From Acidobacteriota bacterium (lineage in GTDB: Bacteria; Acidobacteriota; Blastocatellia; UBA7656), in assembly GCA_016201275.1 (NCBI GenBank), contig JACQDB010000054.1:1-55167 (forward strand): a stretch of DNA of 55,167 bases, in the 5' to 3' direction. Below the pieces are notes generated by a model, which did no database searches, was not told the DNA's origin, and worked only from the letters and a program-made list of their open reading frames with translations. Shown in pieces: positions 43,273-51,690 of the stretch. A program made the position numbers and the translations under genes. Numbering within the stretch: the first letter of the stretch is position 1; each line of letters begins with the position of its first letter.

Positions 43273-44571
43273 ATGCCAACCAATCGAAGACAATTTATCA
43301 AACAGACTTTTGGCGCGGTCAGTGTAGGCATGATTGCGCCGAGCCTATTTATCAATACAGCGCGAGCCAATACGTCCGCGCAACAAGAGGCGTTCGCCGT
43401 TGATGCGAATCGCCGCGTACTGGTGATTATTGAATTTTCCGGCGGCAACGACGGCCTCAACACGGTGATTCCGTATGCTGATTCGCGTTATGCGAGTCTG
43501 CGCCCGGTGATGGCGTTCAAGGACTCGGAATTGAAAGACGCGGCAGGTCGTTCGATGATTTTATCCAATCAACTCGGCCTGCATCCAGCAATGAGCAAAA
43601 TCAAAGGGCTGTATGATGAAGGCAAAGTGGCCATCGTTTCCGGCGTCGGTTATCCGAATGCCAACGGCTCGCATTTTGAATCGGCGGACATCTGGCATTC
43701 GGCGAAATTGACTGACAGCCGCAGCGATGGCTGGCTTGGCAGATACGCCGATATTGCTTTGTTGGGCAAGCCCGGACTATCGGCCATCGCCATCGAAGAC
43801 CGTTTGCCGAAAACGCTGGTGTCCGCGAACGTCGTGATGTCGAATATACCGAACTTCGATGAGTACGGCTTGCGTACCGACGAGCAGTATTCGGAAAATC
43901 GCACCAACTTGGTGAATACCTTTCTGGCCTTGCATCAACGCAATTTTCCGGCAGGCAGTTTTCTTAACGAAGAGATGCGAATCGGTTTCGATGCGGTCAA
44001 CAGCGCGCTCGAATTTCGCTCGGCGTTGGACCATTATTCTTCGTCGGTGAAGTATCCCGAAAATAATTCTCTGGCGGAGGGCTTGCAGATGCTGGCGCAA
44101 ATCATCACCACCATGCCGGAGTCAACTTTGTTGTACGTGCAGATGGGCGGCTTCGATACGCATTCGGATCAAGTCAACGGCGGCAATAAAGCCGCAGGCC
44201 AGCACGCCGATTTGTTGGGGGATTTTTCCGAAGCGGTCAAAGCCTTCTCTGACGATATGAGCGAACACGGTTTGGCCGATAACGTGTTGTTGATGCAGTG
44301 GTCGGAATTTGGCCGCCGACCGAACGAGAATAAATCTCTAGGCACCGATCACGGCACGGCGTCGAATCTGTTTGTCATCGGTAACGCCGTGCGCGGTGGC
44401 CTCTACGGTAGCCAGCCGTCCTTGGCGGTGACGGATTTGGATGATGCCGGCAACCTGAAATTCAACGTAGATTTTCGCGCCGTTTATGCAACGATACTGG
44501 ATAAATGGTTACGCAGCGAGTCGAGAGCCGTACTGGGCGGACAGTTCGAGAATGTAGGCTTTCTCGGATAA
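43273..44571 (+). CDS. DUF1501 family protein with Tat signal
   Basis: The product of about 432 aa starts with a twin-arginine signal (TNRRQFIKQTFGAVSVGMIA), so it is exported. The DUF1501 (sulfatase-like) domain shows IIEFSGGNDGLNTVIPY, LGLHPAMSKIKGLYDEGKVA, GFDTHSDQ and SEFGRRPNEN then GTDHGTAS, a set of likely metal ligands. ATG 43270 and 43273 are adjacent; GGAGGAG sits immediately before, so the exact start is uncertain. It is the partner of the upstream DUF1800 gene. Confidence 0.93.
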   Translation: MPTNRRQFIKQTFGAVSVGMIAPSLFINTARANTSAQQEAFAVDANRRVLVIIEFSGGNDGLNTVIPYADSRYASLRPVMAFKDSELKDAAGRSMILSNQLGLHPAMSKIKGLYDEGKVAIVSGVGYPNANGSHFESADIWHSAKLTDSRSDGWLGRYADIALLGKPGLSAIAIEDRLPKTLVSANVVMSNIPNFDEYGLRTDEQYSENRTNLVNTFLALHQRNFPAGSFLNEEMRIGFDAVNSALEFRSALDHYSSSVKYPENNSLAEGLQMLAQIITTMPESTLLYVQMGGFDTHSDQVNGGNKAAGQHADLLGDFSEAVKAFSDDMSEHGLADNVLLMQWSEFGRRPNENKSLGTDHGTASNLFVIGNAVRGGLYGSQPSLAVTDLDDAGNLKFNVDFRAVYATILDKWLRSESRAVLGGQFENVGFLG

Positions 44572-44655
44572 TATGTTTTTCGCTGAACCTTTCGTGAAAG
44601 TTGGACAAGACAATCAGGCATTGAGTTATACTGCAAACCATAGGCAGTTTCGATT

Positions 44656-44862
44656 ATGCGACCCGAATATGATTTGAAAAGTTTGCGCGTCAGGCGCGTT
44701 GGCAGCGAACGCAAAACCATCAGCGGCGAGCCCATCGTTCATTTAGCTCCAGATGTGGCGGATATCTTTCCTGACTCTGATTCGGTAAATGAAACTCTGC
44801 GGTTTTTAATTAGAATTACGAGAGAAAATCAATCTGTTCAAGGCGATACTACTTCTACATAG
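44656..44862 (+). CDS. 68-aa hypothetical protein (BrnA-like N-terminus)
   Basis: The product starts MRPEYDLKSLRVRRVGSERK and ends in a predicted helix NETLRFLIRITRENQS. The opening MRxEYDxxxLxxRR recalls small antitoxin-like proteins of the BrnA type, though no toxin gene lies beside it. The start has only a weak AGGCAG site. A hairpin 55 nt beyond the stop could be its terminator. It may be genuine, but I am not certain. Confidence 0.55.
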   Translation: MRPEYDLKSLRVRRVGSERKTISGEPIVHLAPDVADIFPDSDSVNETLRFLIRITRENQSVQGDTTST

Positions 44863-44916
44863 TTTTATCTCAACTCGTCCGAGATTAGAAAAATACATGG
44901 ACCACACCGCAGCTTT

Positions 44917-44944
44917 AAGACACAAGCCTCGATGGTTGTGTCTT
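44917..44944. terminator. hairpin between convergent genes
   Basis: AAGACACAA (44917-44925) pairs with TTGTGTCTT (44936-44944). It lies between the 68-aa gene and the end of dnaE-C, with weak T-runs on either side. Confidence 0.5.
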
Positions 44945-45066
44945 GGATGTTTTGAGATGTACTGCTACTGCATATTGTGCTACTGAATCATCAAACTACA
45001 ATATACAGACAACGAACTTCAAATCCTTGTGCTGTAACCGCCAAAACAGAACAATCAAGTTATAAT

Positions 45067-46416
45067 CTACCTTGTTGCACCATTGGCTTTTCCTACGCGC
45101 AATTCGACGCGGCAGCGCTCGCCCATCAATTGAGTAATCGAATTGGTCAACTCCGGCGTCACCCGCACACGGACGAATTGATTGGGTTGTATGCGCGCCA
45201 GTTGGCCGTCTTCGAGTTCCACTTCAAAAACAATTTCGCAATCACCGCGATGCGTATCCAACAGGTGATAGAGTTGATCCAGACGGTCATCTTTTACCGC
45301 CGCAACCGGAAAGCGCATGGACATGACTTTGGCGGTGCGTTCGCGCAGGTTCACCAGTGATTGTATCTCGTCGGCGATGATGCTCATCGCGCCGCCATCA
45401 TCTATTTCCAGTCGTCCGCGCACCAGTATGGGCGCGTCTTCCTGCAACACACTCACAGATTTCTTATAGGTCTCCGGCCATACTACGACTTTGACCGAAC
45501 CATATTGATCTTCGATTTGCGACAACGCAAAGCGGTCGCCTTTCTTGGTCGTGCGAACCGATAATTCAATGACGATGCCGCCTAAACAGACCTGCGCGCC
45601 GTGATGAAAATTCGCCAGCGCATTCACATCCGCAGTGGCTATATCTTTCATCGCCGCTTCATAGCCTTGCAGCGGATGACCGGAAATGTAAAAGCCGAGG
45701 GTCTCTTTTTCGCCTTTTAATAATTCCGCTTGCGACCATTCGGCAACCTGCGGCAGCGGTGGTTCTGCAATCGCCACCTGTGCCAGCATCGCGCCAAACA
45801 GCGAGACTTGACCACTGGCTTTCGATTTCTGGGTGCGCTGACCGCTGTCAATCGCCGCATCAATGGCTGCGAACAATTGCGCTCGATGATGAGTTCCAGC
45901 AAGTGAATCGAAAGCGCCGGATTTGACTAAGCCTTCCAGCACACGCTTATTCACTGCCTTGGGGTCAACGCGCTCGGTGAAATCGAAAATAGATTTGAAC
46001 GCGCCGCCGTTGTTGCGCGCTTCGACGATGCTCGCGACTGCGCCTTGCCCTATGCCTTTGATTGCCGCCAGGCCGAAGCGTATGGTGTTGCCGTTTGCCG
46101 TAAAGTTATCGAAACTGGCGTTGACATCGGGAGGCAAAATCTCTATGCCTTGGGAGCGCGATTCGCTGATATATTTGACAACTTTCGCGGTGTTGTTCAA
46201 TTCGTTCGACAACACCGCCGCCAGAAAATGCGTCGGGTAATAGGCCTTCAAATAGGCCGTTTGATAAGCCAGATAGCCATACGCCATCGAGTGGCTGTTG
46301 GCGGTCAGTATGCCATTCGCAAAGTAGTTATGATGGGGAGCGCGCATGGTCATGTTATAAGTTTTTTCAGTCCCACGCGGCGTGACGCGAACAATCTTTG
46401 TCTTTTCGATTTTCAT
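45067..46416 (-). CDS. dnaE: DNA polymerase III alpha, C-terminal part with split-intein C-half
   Basis: The 449-aa ORF begins with a 40-residue intein C-half: MKIEKTKIVRVTPRG, NMTMRAPHHNYFANG and ILTAN, then the first extein residue Ser. From SHSMAYGYLAYQTAYLKAYY it continues the DnaE thumb/fingers region, HhH motifs (AAIKGIGQGAVASI) and the OB-fold (KGDRFALSQIEDQYGSVKVVVW). In DnaE alpha this part binds the clamp and single strands. Its ATG overlaps the endonuclease stop (ATGA). IntN plus IntC would restore a 1171-aa polymerase by protein splicing. The penultimate intein residue is Ala rather than His, as in some split inteins that have Ser. Confidence 0.93.
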   Translation of the reverse strand: MKIEKTKIVRVTPRGTEKTYNMTMRAPHHNYFANGILTANSHSMAYGYLAYQTAYLKAYYPTHFLAAVLSNELNNTAKVVKYISESRSQGIEILPPDVNASFDNFTANGNTIRFGLAAIKGIGQGAVASIVEARNNGGAFKSIFDFTERVDPKAVNKRVLEGLVKSGAFDSLAGTHHRAQLFAAIDAAIDSGQRTQKSKASGQVSLFGAMLAQVAIAEPPLPQVAEWSQAELLKGEKETLGFYISGHPLQGYEAAMKDIATADVNALANFHHGAQVCLGGIVIELSVRTTKKGDRFALSQIEDQYGSVKVVVWPETYKKSVSVLQEDAPILVRGRLEIDDGGAMSIIADEIQSLVNLRERTAKVMSMRFPVAAVKDDRLDQLYHLLDTHRGDCEIVFEVELEDGQLARIQPNQFVRVRVTPELTNSITQLMGERCRVELRVGKANGATR

Positions 46417-47225
46417 AAATACCTCTTGAGCAAAACCTTTTTTCGCTCCAGATAGACCTCAGCATTTTGGTAAAGATAGCGAGTAATTTTTCGGATGTCG
46501 GCGTCAAGCGACCATTGAATGAAGGCAACCGATTTATTTTGGTGAAGCCGGTTATCCGAAATCCCCAGTTTGCAGATGAGCCACATTCTGATTTCCGTAA
46601 GCAATCTCTCGCTGCCACAAAATCCGATGATGGCACCACCATCCTGGCGATGACTGACAGTGCCATCACCATCCAGTATGCCGCGCAAAAGATGCGGCAT
46701 AAACTCCTGCTGTAATACCGGCAGATAGGTCAAGGCGCTTTTTCTCGGCACCACACCGTAACGGCTTAAATCGGCTGCCATGCGCTGCGAGGAGACCGTT
46801 ACTCGGTATAGAGGTTGATGACGAATGGAACGTGCTTTGATGTGCAGCACCGGATTGGTCGAACCTAAAAACTCTCTAAATTTTTCCAGCAACTCGCAAT
46901 CAATCATCTGTAACCCAATTTGCGGCTCGCCGTTATTTCGTGTGTCGCTGATATATCCATCGGTGAGCAGTATGCCCAACCAATAGGCTTTGGCCTGTGT
47001 GTCAACATTGGCGAAAATCGCCTCGTGATAACTCTTATAGTCTGCGCGACCGTAAGGACTGCGCTTGGCCACGCCATGCTTTTCGAGAACGTCATAGACG
47101 GTCTTTTTGGTTTTGAAAGGAATCAGTTTCAAAACCTCTCTGGCCGTATGTCCTTCCTGATAATGAGCGATGATCAATTGCTCCATTTCAGGCGTGAGTC
47201 GTTTGTTCCAGGCGGTGCGCGGCAT
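46413..47225 (-). CDS. free-standing LAGLIDADG homing endonuclease inside the fractured dnaE
   Basis: The 270-aa product starts MPRTAWNKRLTPEMEQLIIA and has an N-terminal helix-turn-helix region (about 10-55). Two LAGLIDADG motifs follow, WLGILLTDGY (82-91) and LRGILDGDGT (180-189), so it can act as a monomer. ATG 47225 has an AAGGAG site at 9-nt spacing. It is in a different frame from both dnaE parts, overlaps the end of dnaE-N by 38 nt and the start of dnaE-C by 4 nt. Intein endonucleases are usually fused in frame; here it is a separate gene. It would cut an intein-less dnaE allele and spread the locus. Confidence 0.93.
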   Translation of the reverse strand: MPRTAWNKRLTPEMEQLIIAHYQEGHTAREVLKLIPFKTKKTVYDVLEKHGVAKRSPYGRADYKSYHEAIFANVDTQAKAYWLGILLTDGYISDTRNNGEPQIGLQMIDCELLEKFREFLGSTNPVLHIKARSIRHQPLYRVTVSSQRMAADLSRYGVVPRKSALTYLPVLQQEFMPHLLRGILDGDGTVSHRQDGGAIIGFCGSERLLTEIRMWLICKLGISDNRLHQNKSVAFIQWSLDADIRKITRYLYQNAEVYLERKKVLLKRYL

Positions 47226-49818
47226 ACTCTTCAACTCCTTGGGAAAAATAGATCGCCAAATCTTTTTCAAGAATCTCGCGCAACGGCAGATAGCCGTCGT
47301 CGGTATAGAATTTGTGTTCCAGCGTGCAGGTGATGGTTCGCCCATCGGCGGTTTCAATCTCTACGACCTCCTGCTCTCCGGTTGCAAAGGCTTCGACGAT
47401 CTCATTGACAAAGACTTGTTCGCTGTCATAACTGTAGGTTCGAGAGGTGGTCACTTCGCAATTGGCGATCTGTTCAAGGGTAACGGGTGCGCCGCTGTCT
47501 GCGTCAACGATGGTGGTAGCGCCTGACAAACAGCGATTGAAGGCATAGTCGGCGAAGCCTTCCATGCTCTGCCATAATTTATCGAGCTTCTCTTTTTCAT
47601 GACCTTTGGCCATGGCCTGTTTGGTGAACTTCTCTTTGTGTTTGTCGAGTTCTTCGCGCTTCTTCTTGCCCATAGCGCGGCGCACCAAATCGGCTTCGCC
47701 TAACGAGTATCCGGCGAGGCGTTGAAACACCGCCATGATTTGCTCCTGATACACAATCACCGCCATGGTATTGCCCAGCACATCTTGAAGTTCAGGAAAG
47801 TCATAACGAATTTTCTTTTTGCCATGCCGACGATCAATGAAATCGTCAATCATGCCGCTGTCAATCGGCCCCGGACGATAGAGCGCATTGAGCGCCGATA
47901 AATCTTCCAGATTTTCAGGCTTTAAGCGGCGGCAAATGTCTTTCATGCCATCCGATTCAAACTGAAAAATCGCTTCCGTTTTGCCTTCAACGAAAATCTG
48001 CAACGCTGCTTTGTCATCAAGCGGAATATTGGCCAGATCAATACGCTTGCCGGTTTCGCGCGCGATGGATTTCAGGCAGTCTTCGATGATGGTCAAAGTG
48101 GTCAAGGCCAGAAAGTCCATCTTCAACATCCCGGTCTTTTCCAAATCATTCATCGGGTACTGCGTGGTAATTTCATCGCGTGAGGTTTTGGAAATCGGCA
48201 CCAGTTCGTAAAGTGGTTGCGGTGAAATGACGACTCCGGCGGCGTGTACCGAAGTGTGGCGCGAACAGCCTTCCAAGCGCATGGCGATTTCGATTACTTC
48301 TTTGACACGCGGGTCTGCGTCTATCGCCTTTTTCAATTCCGGCACGTCTTGAATGGCTTGCGCGATAGAGATATTGCGTCCGCGCACCGGCGGCGGAATC
48401 ATCTTGGCGATCTTTTCGACTTCCGCATACGGCATATCCAGAGCGCGGCCTACATCTTTAATCGCCGCTTTCGAGGCCATCGTGCCAAACGTAGCGATTT
48501 GCGAAACGTGATCGCGCCCGTAATAATCGGCCACGTAATCAATGACTTTCTGCCGCCCGTGTACGCAGAAATCTATGTCTATATCGGGCATCGAAACGCG
48601 CTCAGGATTTAAGAAACGCTCGAACAGTAATTCGTATTGCAGCGGGTCAATGTCGGTGATTCTCATGCTGTAGGCGACAAGCGAACCTGCAGCGCTCCCA
48701 CGACCAGGGCCTACAGGAATCTGGCTGGTGCGTGCATACTTGATGAAATCCCAGACGATTAAAAAATATCCGGGAAAGCCCATCTTGGTGATGACTTCGA
48801 TTTCGCGTTCGAGGCGGGCGCAGTAATCGTCATAATCGAATTTGCGGTCGGGCTTCTCTTTAATTGCCGCCCAGCGTTCCGCCAATCCATCACGGGCGAT
48901 CTGGGCAAAATAGCTGTCGGTCGTGAAGCCTTCCGGTACACGATATTTGGGCAAATGATTTTGTCCGAAAGGCAATTCCAACTCGCACATTTCGGCAATC
49001 GCTACGGTGTTCAACAACGCTTCGGGCAGGTCTTTGCCAAACAGCATCCACATCTCTTGCGGCGTGCGAAAGAAGAATTGTTCGGGTTGATACTTGACTC
49101 TGCGGGTTTCGGTGTGAACTTTGCCCGCGCCTATGCAGACGTGTATATCGTGAGCGCGCCAATCTTCTTTCATCAGATAATGGCAATCGTTGGTGGCCAC
49201 CAAAGGAATGCCGGTCTTTTTCGATAGCGCCATCATGCCGGGAATGACTGTGCCGACCTCTTCTTCGAGTTGGTGATTCTGAATTTCCAGATAGTAATTG
49301 CCTTTGCCGAACATATCTTCAAACTCTTTGGCGCGGCGTGCGGCTTCGTCGAATTTGTCGGTCAGCAACAAGGCCGACGGCACCCCCGACAGACAGGCCG
49401 ACAAACAAATCAAGCCTTCGCTGTGGGCGGCGAGAAATTCTTTATCAATGCAGGGTTTGTAATAGAAGCCTTCGGTGTAAGAGAACGACGTAATCTTGAT
49501 GAGGTTTTGATAACCCTGCAAATTTTTAGCCAGCAGGATGATGTGATTTCTGCCGCGTTCGCCGGTCGTTGATTCGCCGCGCTCGGTCATGCGGCTTTTT
49601 GACAGGTAAGCTTCGATGCCGATGATCGGTTTAACGCCGGAGCCTTTCATGGTGTTATAGAAAGACAGCGCCCCGAACATATTGCCGTGGTCGGTGATGG
49701 CAACGGCGCGTGCCTTCGTCTCCTGGGCGCGTTTGGCGAGCGGTTTGATTTTAATCGCGCCGTCGAGCAGGCTGAAATCCGTGTGTAAATGAAGATGCAC
49801 AAAATCTTTTTCGTTCAT
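47188..49818 (-). CDS. dnaE: DNA polymerase III alpha, N-terminal part with split-intein N-half
   Basis: The 876-aa product has the PHP domain (HLHLHTDFSLLDGA), the palm with catalytic acids in PDIDIDF, and GPGRGSAAGSLVAY. At EGFADYAFNR the extein stops; residue 763 is the intein Cys. The 114-aa IntN begins CLSGATTIVDADSG, with block B in GRTITCTLEHKF, and ends at the stop. The host site is four residues beyond the cyanobacterial split-DnaE site (FAEY before CFNK). ATG 49818 begins MNEKDFVHLHLH; the frame is open to 49887. Splicing with dnaE-C is required for a full polymerase. Confidence 0.93.
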   Translation of the reverse strand: MNEKDFVHLHLHTDFSLLDGAIKIKPLAKRAQETKARAVAITDHGNMFGALSFYNTMKGSGVKPIIGIEAYLSKSRMTERGESTTGERGRNHIILLAKNLQGYQNLIKITSFSYTEGFYYKPCIDKEFLAAHSEGLICLSACLSGVPSALLLTDKFDEAARRAKEFEDMFGKGNYYLEIQNHQLEEEVGTVIPGMMALSKKTGIPLVATNDCHYLMKEDWRAHDIHVCIGAGKVHTETRRVKYQPEQFFFRTPQEMWMLFGKDLPEALLNTVAIAEMCELELPFGQNHLPKYRVPEGFTTDSYFAQIARDGLAERWAAIKEKPDRKFDYDDYCARLEREIEVITKMGFPGYFLIVWDFIKYARTSQIPVGPGRGSAAGSLVAYSMRITDIDPLQYELLFERFLNPERVSMPDIDIDFCVHGRQKVIDYVADYYGRDHVSQIATFGTMASKAAIKDVGRALDMPYAEVEKIAKMIPPPVRGRNISIAQAIQDVPELKKAIDADPRVKEVIEIAMRLEGCSRHTSVHAAGVVISPQPLYELVPISKTSRDEITTQYPMNDLEKTGMLKMDFLALTTLTIIEDCLKSIARETGKRIDLANIPLDDKAALQIFVEGKTEAIFQFESDGMKDICRRLKPENLEDLSALNALYRPGPIDSGMIDDFIDRRHGKKKIRYDFPELQDVLGNTMAVIVYQEQIMAVFQRLAGYSLGEADLVRRAMGKKKREELDKHKEKFTKQAMAKGHEKEKLDKLWQSMEGFADYAFNRCLSGATTIVDADSGAPVTLEQIANCEVTTSRTYSYDSEQVFVNEIVEAFATGEQEVVEIETADGRTITCTLEHKFYTDDGYLPLREILEKDLAIYFSQGVEEYAAHRLEQTTHA

Positions 49819-50190
49819 GATGAGTTCTCTTGATGAATGGTGCGCGGATGGTCGCGCTGAGGGTATGGATTTCACCACCAGTGTCACAATTTTTTATGAC
49901 GCCTTGCGCTTGAACTGCCGCATCCCTCACGGCGCGTGATTATAACGCAAAGCGGAAAATCCTGTACACCAAGAGTTGTGGCTTGATTGGCGCAAACCTC
50001 AAAATGTTGTTTATTTTCAGGGAAATCTTTTTTTCTCTGGCAAAGCGACTTCGGCTTTCCGGCAGAGAAAAAGCCGAGCAAAAAAAGTGGCGGGAAGTAT
50101 GCCATTAGCGATACTATAGGCAGGGTCAAAGTCCGCGTGAGAACGCGGGTTCACCGCGCCACTTTCAGCGAGTTTCACAAACGAACGCCT
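49819..50190. other. intergenic stretch between divergent dnaE-N and KAP genes
   Basis: It contains a hairpin with TTTTTCTCTG (50030-50039) and CAGAGAAAAA (50063-50072). The KAP frame is open across 49987-50190, but that stretch lacks domain character. I could not settle a promoter for either gene. Confidence 0.5.
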
Positions 50191-51666
50191 ATGGTGAAAA
50201 ATGACGAGCCGGTATATGAAGATGCGCTGGGGTATTACTCTCTGGTCAAGCGCATAGGGCATCGCATATTGCGCTGTGCGCCGCCTTATGTCATTGGCGT
50301 GTGCGGCTCCTGGGGGGCGGGCAAAACCAGTTTCCTGCGTATGCTGCAAGCCTATCTCGGCGGCGCTGTCGAACGCGCCGATGGCGGAGTGAAAAAGCTT
50401 TCTCCGACCGAGCATCAACAATGGTTTGTCGAAGCCTACGACGAGTTCAAGGCTGTCAAAGAGCAGAAGAAAATCGAATTGGTGTGGTTCAATCCCTGGC
50501 AGCATCAGTTTGAATCAAGCCCGTTGGTTGCTCTGCTCAACGAGATTCGCCAGCATTTCAGCATCAAGCACAAACTGTTCAATCAGGCCGGCAAACTTAC
50601 CGATGTGACGATTCACGCCACGTTGAACTCCATGACCGAAATCGCCAAAGACCTGAAAATCCCCCTGCCTTCGGCCAGAACGGTCATGGAACGCGGACGC
50701 GAATATGAGAGCGAACATTTTTCCAGCGCTTTAGGCTCGCAACGCTTCCGCGATTTTTTCGAGAGCGCGATTAAAACCATCACCGGCAAAGACGGTTTGC
50801 TGGTCATCTTCATTGACGACCTTGACCGCTGCGAAGGCGAGGTTTCTTATCGCCTGCTGGAATCGTTGAAACTCTATCTCAACGCCAGCAATTGTGTTTA
50901 CATACTTGGTCTCGATCAGCAGCATCTGGAAAGCACCATTGCCAAAGCGCTGTCCGGCGAAAAAGAGACCTGGCGGTTTCGCCCGCTGGCGCGGGATTAT
51001 CTGAGCAAGATGTTTCAGAACATTTTTCTGCTGCCGGTGCCGCGTCAAACCCATACCTACATCGAACAGTTGCTGGATTTTGCCGATGCGGATTTTCAGT
51101 CCTGTTTGACTGACTTGTTCGGCTTCAAAGCCGCTGATCGCCAATCGTTGGTTGCCGTGTTGAATGAAAATCTGCCGCACAACCCGCGCAAGATCAAATC
51201 CTTCATCGCTTCATGGAAACTCTATCTGGATGCGCTGTCGCCGTTGCCTGCGGCGGAAAAACTGGACTGGCGATTAACCCTCGTCTTGCAGTACCTGGCG
51301 CAATTTGAAGAGCCGTTGTTTCGTCGCATTGAAATCGCTCCGGCTTTTTACAATGACGAACTGGTGAACTATTGCCGGCATGGCTACAGCGCACACCCGT
51401 TGTTTGACGGATTGGAACTTCCTTACGGGATGCAGATCAACACGCCGGAAAATGATCCGTCGGGTGGTTTCGATTCACCGATTCCCAGCGGCACAGAAGC
51501 GACTTCCGAGCCGGGTGGCGTAGCGAAAAAAGATGAACCGAAACGACTGCCGGAACCGCGTATCTTCTGGGTCAGCCGTCTGGTCAAACAACTGATGAGC
51601 GAGCGCGGCGATAAATTGAACGAGGAGTTTATCCTGCAACACCTGCTTCACGCGGGCGGTAAATAA
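50191..51666 (+). CDS. KAP-family P-loop NTPase
   Basis: The 491-aa product begins MVKNDEPVYEDALGYYSLVK. It has the KAP Walker A GSWGAGKTSFLR (residues 39-50), IELVWFNPWQHQFE after it (the KAP W-F-N-x-W-x-Y/H motif) and Walker B LLVIFIDDLDRCE (about 202-214). The C-terminal region is predicted alpha-helical, followed by a Pro/Gly-rich linker (GGFDSPIPSGTEATSEPGG). No membrane helix pair is visible, unlike many KAP proteins. KAP NTPases include phage-exclusion proteins such as PifA. The NACHT gene follows 24 nt downstream. The start is the first ATG with domain sequence; its ribosome site is weak. Confidence 0.9.
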   Translation: MVKNDEPVYEDALGYYSLVKRIGHRILRCAPPYVIGVCGSWGAGKTSFLRMLQAYLGGAVERADGGVKKLSPTEHQQWFVEAYDEFKAVKEQKKIELVWFNPWQHQFESSPLVALLNEIRQHFSIKHKLFNQAGKLTDVTIHATLNSMTEIAKDLKIPLPSARTVMERGREYESEHFSSALGSQRFRDFFESAIKTITGKDGLLVIFIDDLDRCEGEVSYRLLESLKLYLNASNCVYILGLDQQHLESTIAKALSGEKETWRFRPLARDYLSKMFQNIFLLPVPRQTHTYIEQLLDFADADFQSCLTDLFGFKAADRQSLVAVLNENLPHNPRKIKSFIASWKLYLDALSPLPAAEKLDWRLTLVLQYLAQFEEPLFRRIEIAPAFYNDELVNYCRHGYSAHPLFDGLELPYGMQINTPENDPSGGFDSPIPSGTEATSEPGGVAKKDEPKRLPEPRIFWVSRLVKQLMSERGDKLNEEFILQHLLHAGGK

Positions 51667-51690
51667 GGCAATAATCCATGCGGGAATGTT

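Noticed and set aside
46413-47357. Endonuclease as an in-frame intein domain disrupted by a sequencing error
   Set aside because: Its frame differs from both intein halves at both ends, it has its own AAGGAG start, and it overlaps both neighbours in a coupled way. Two independent errors would be needed. Raw reads should still be checked.
49987-50190. N-terminal extension of the KAP protein
   Set aside because: The 68 extra residues show no KAP features and cover a hairpin; the ATG at 50191 gives a normal domain start.
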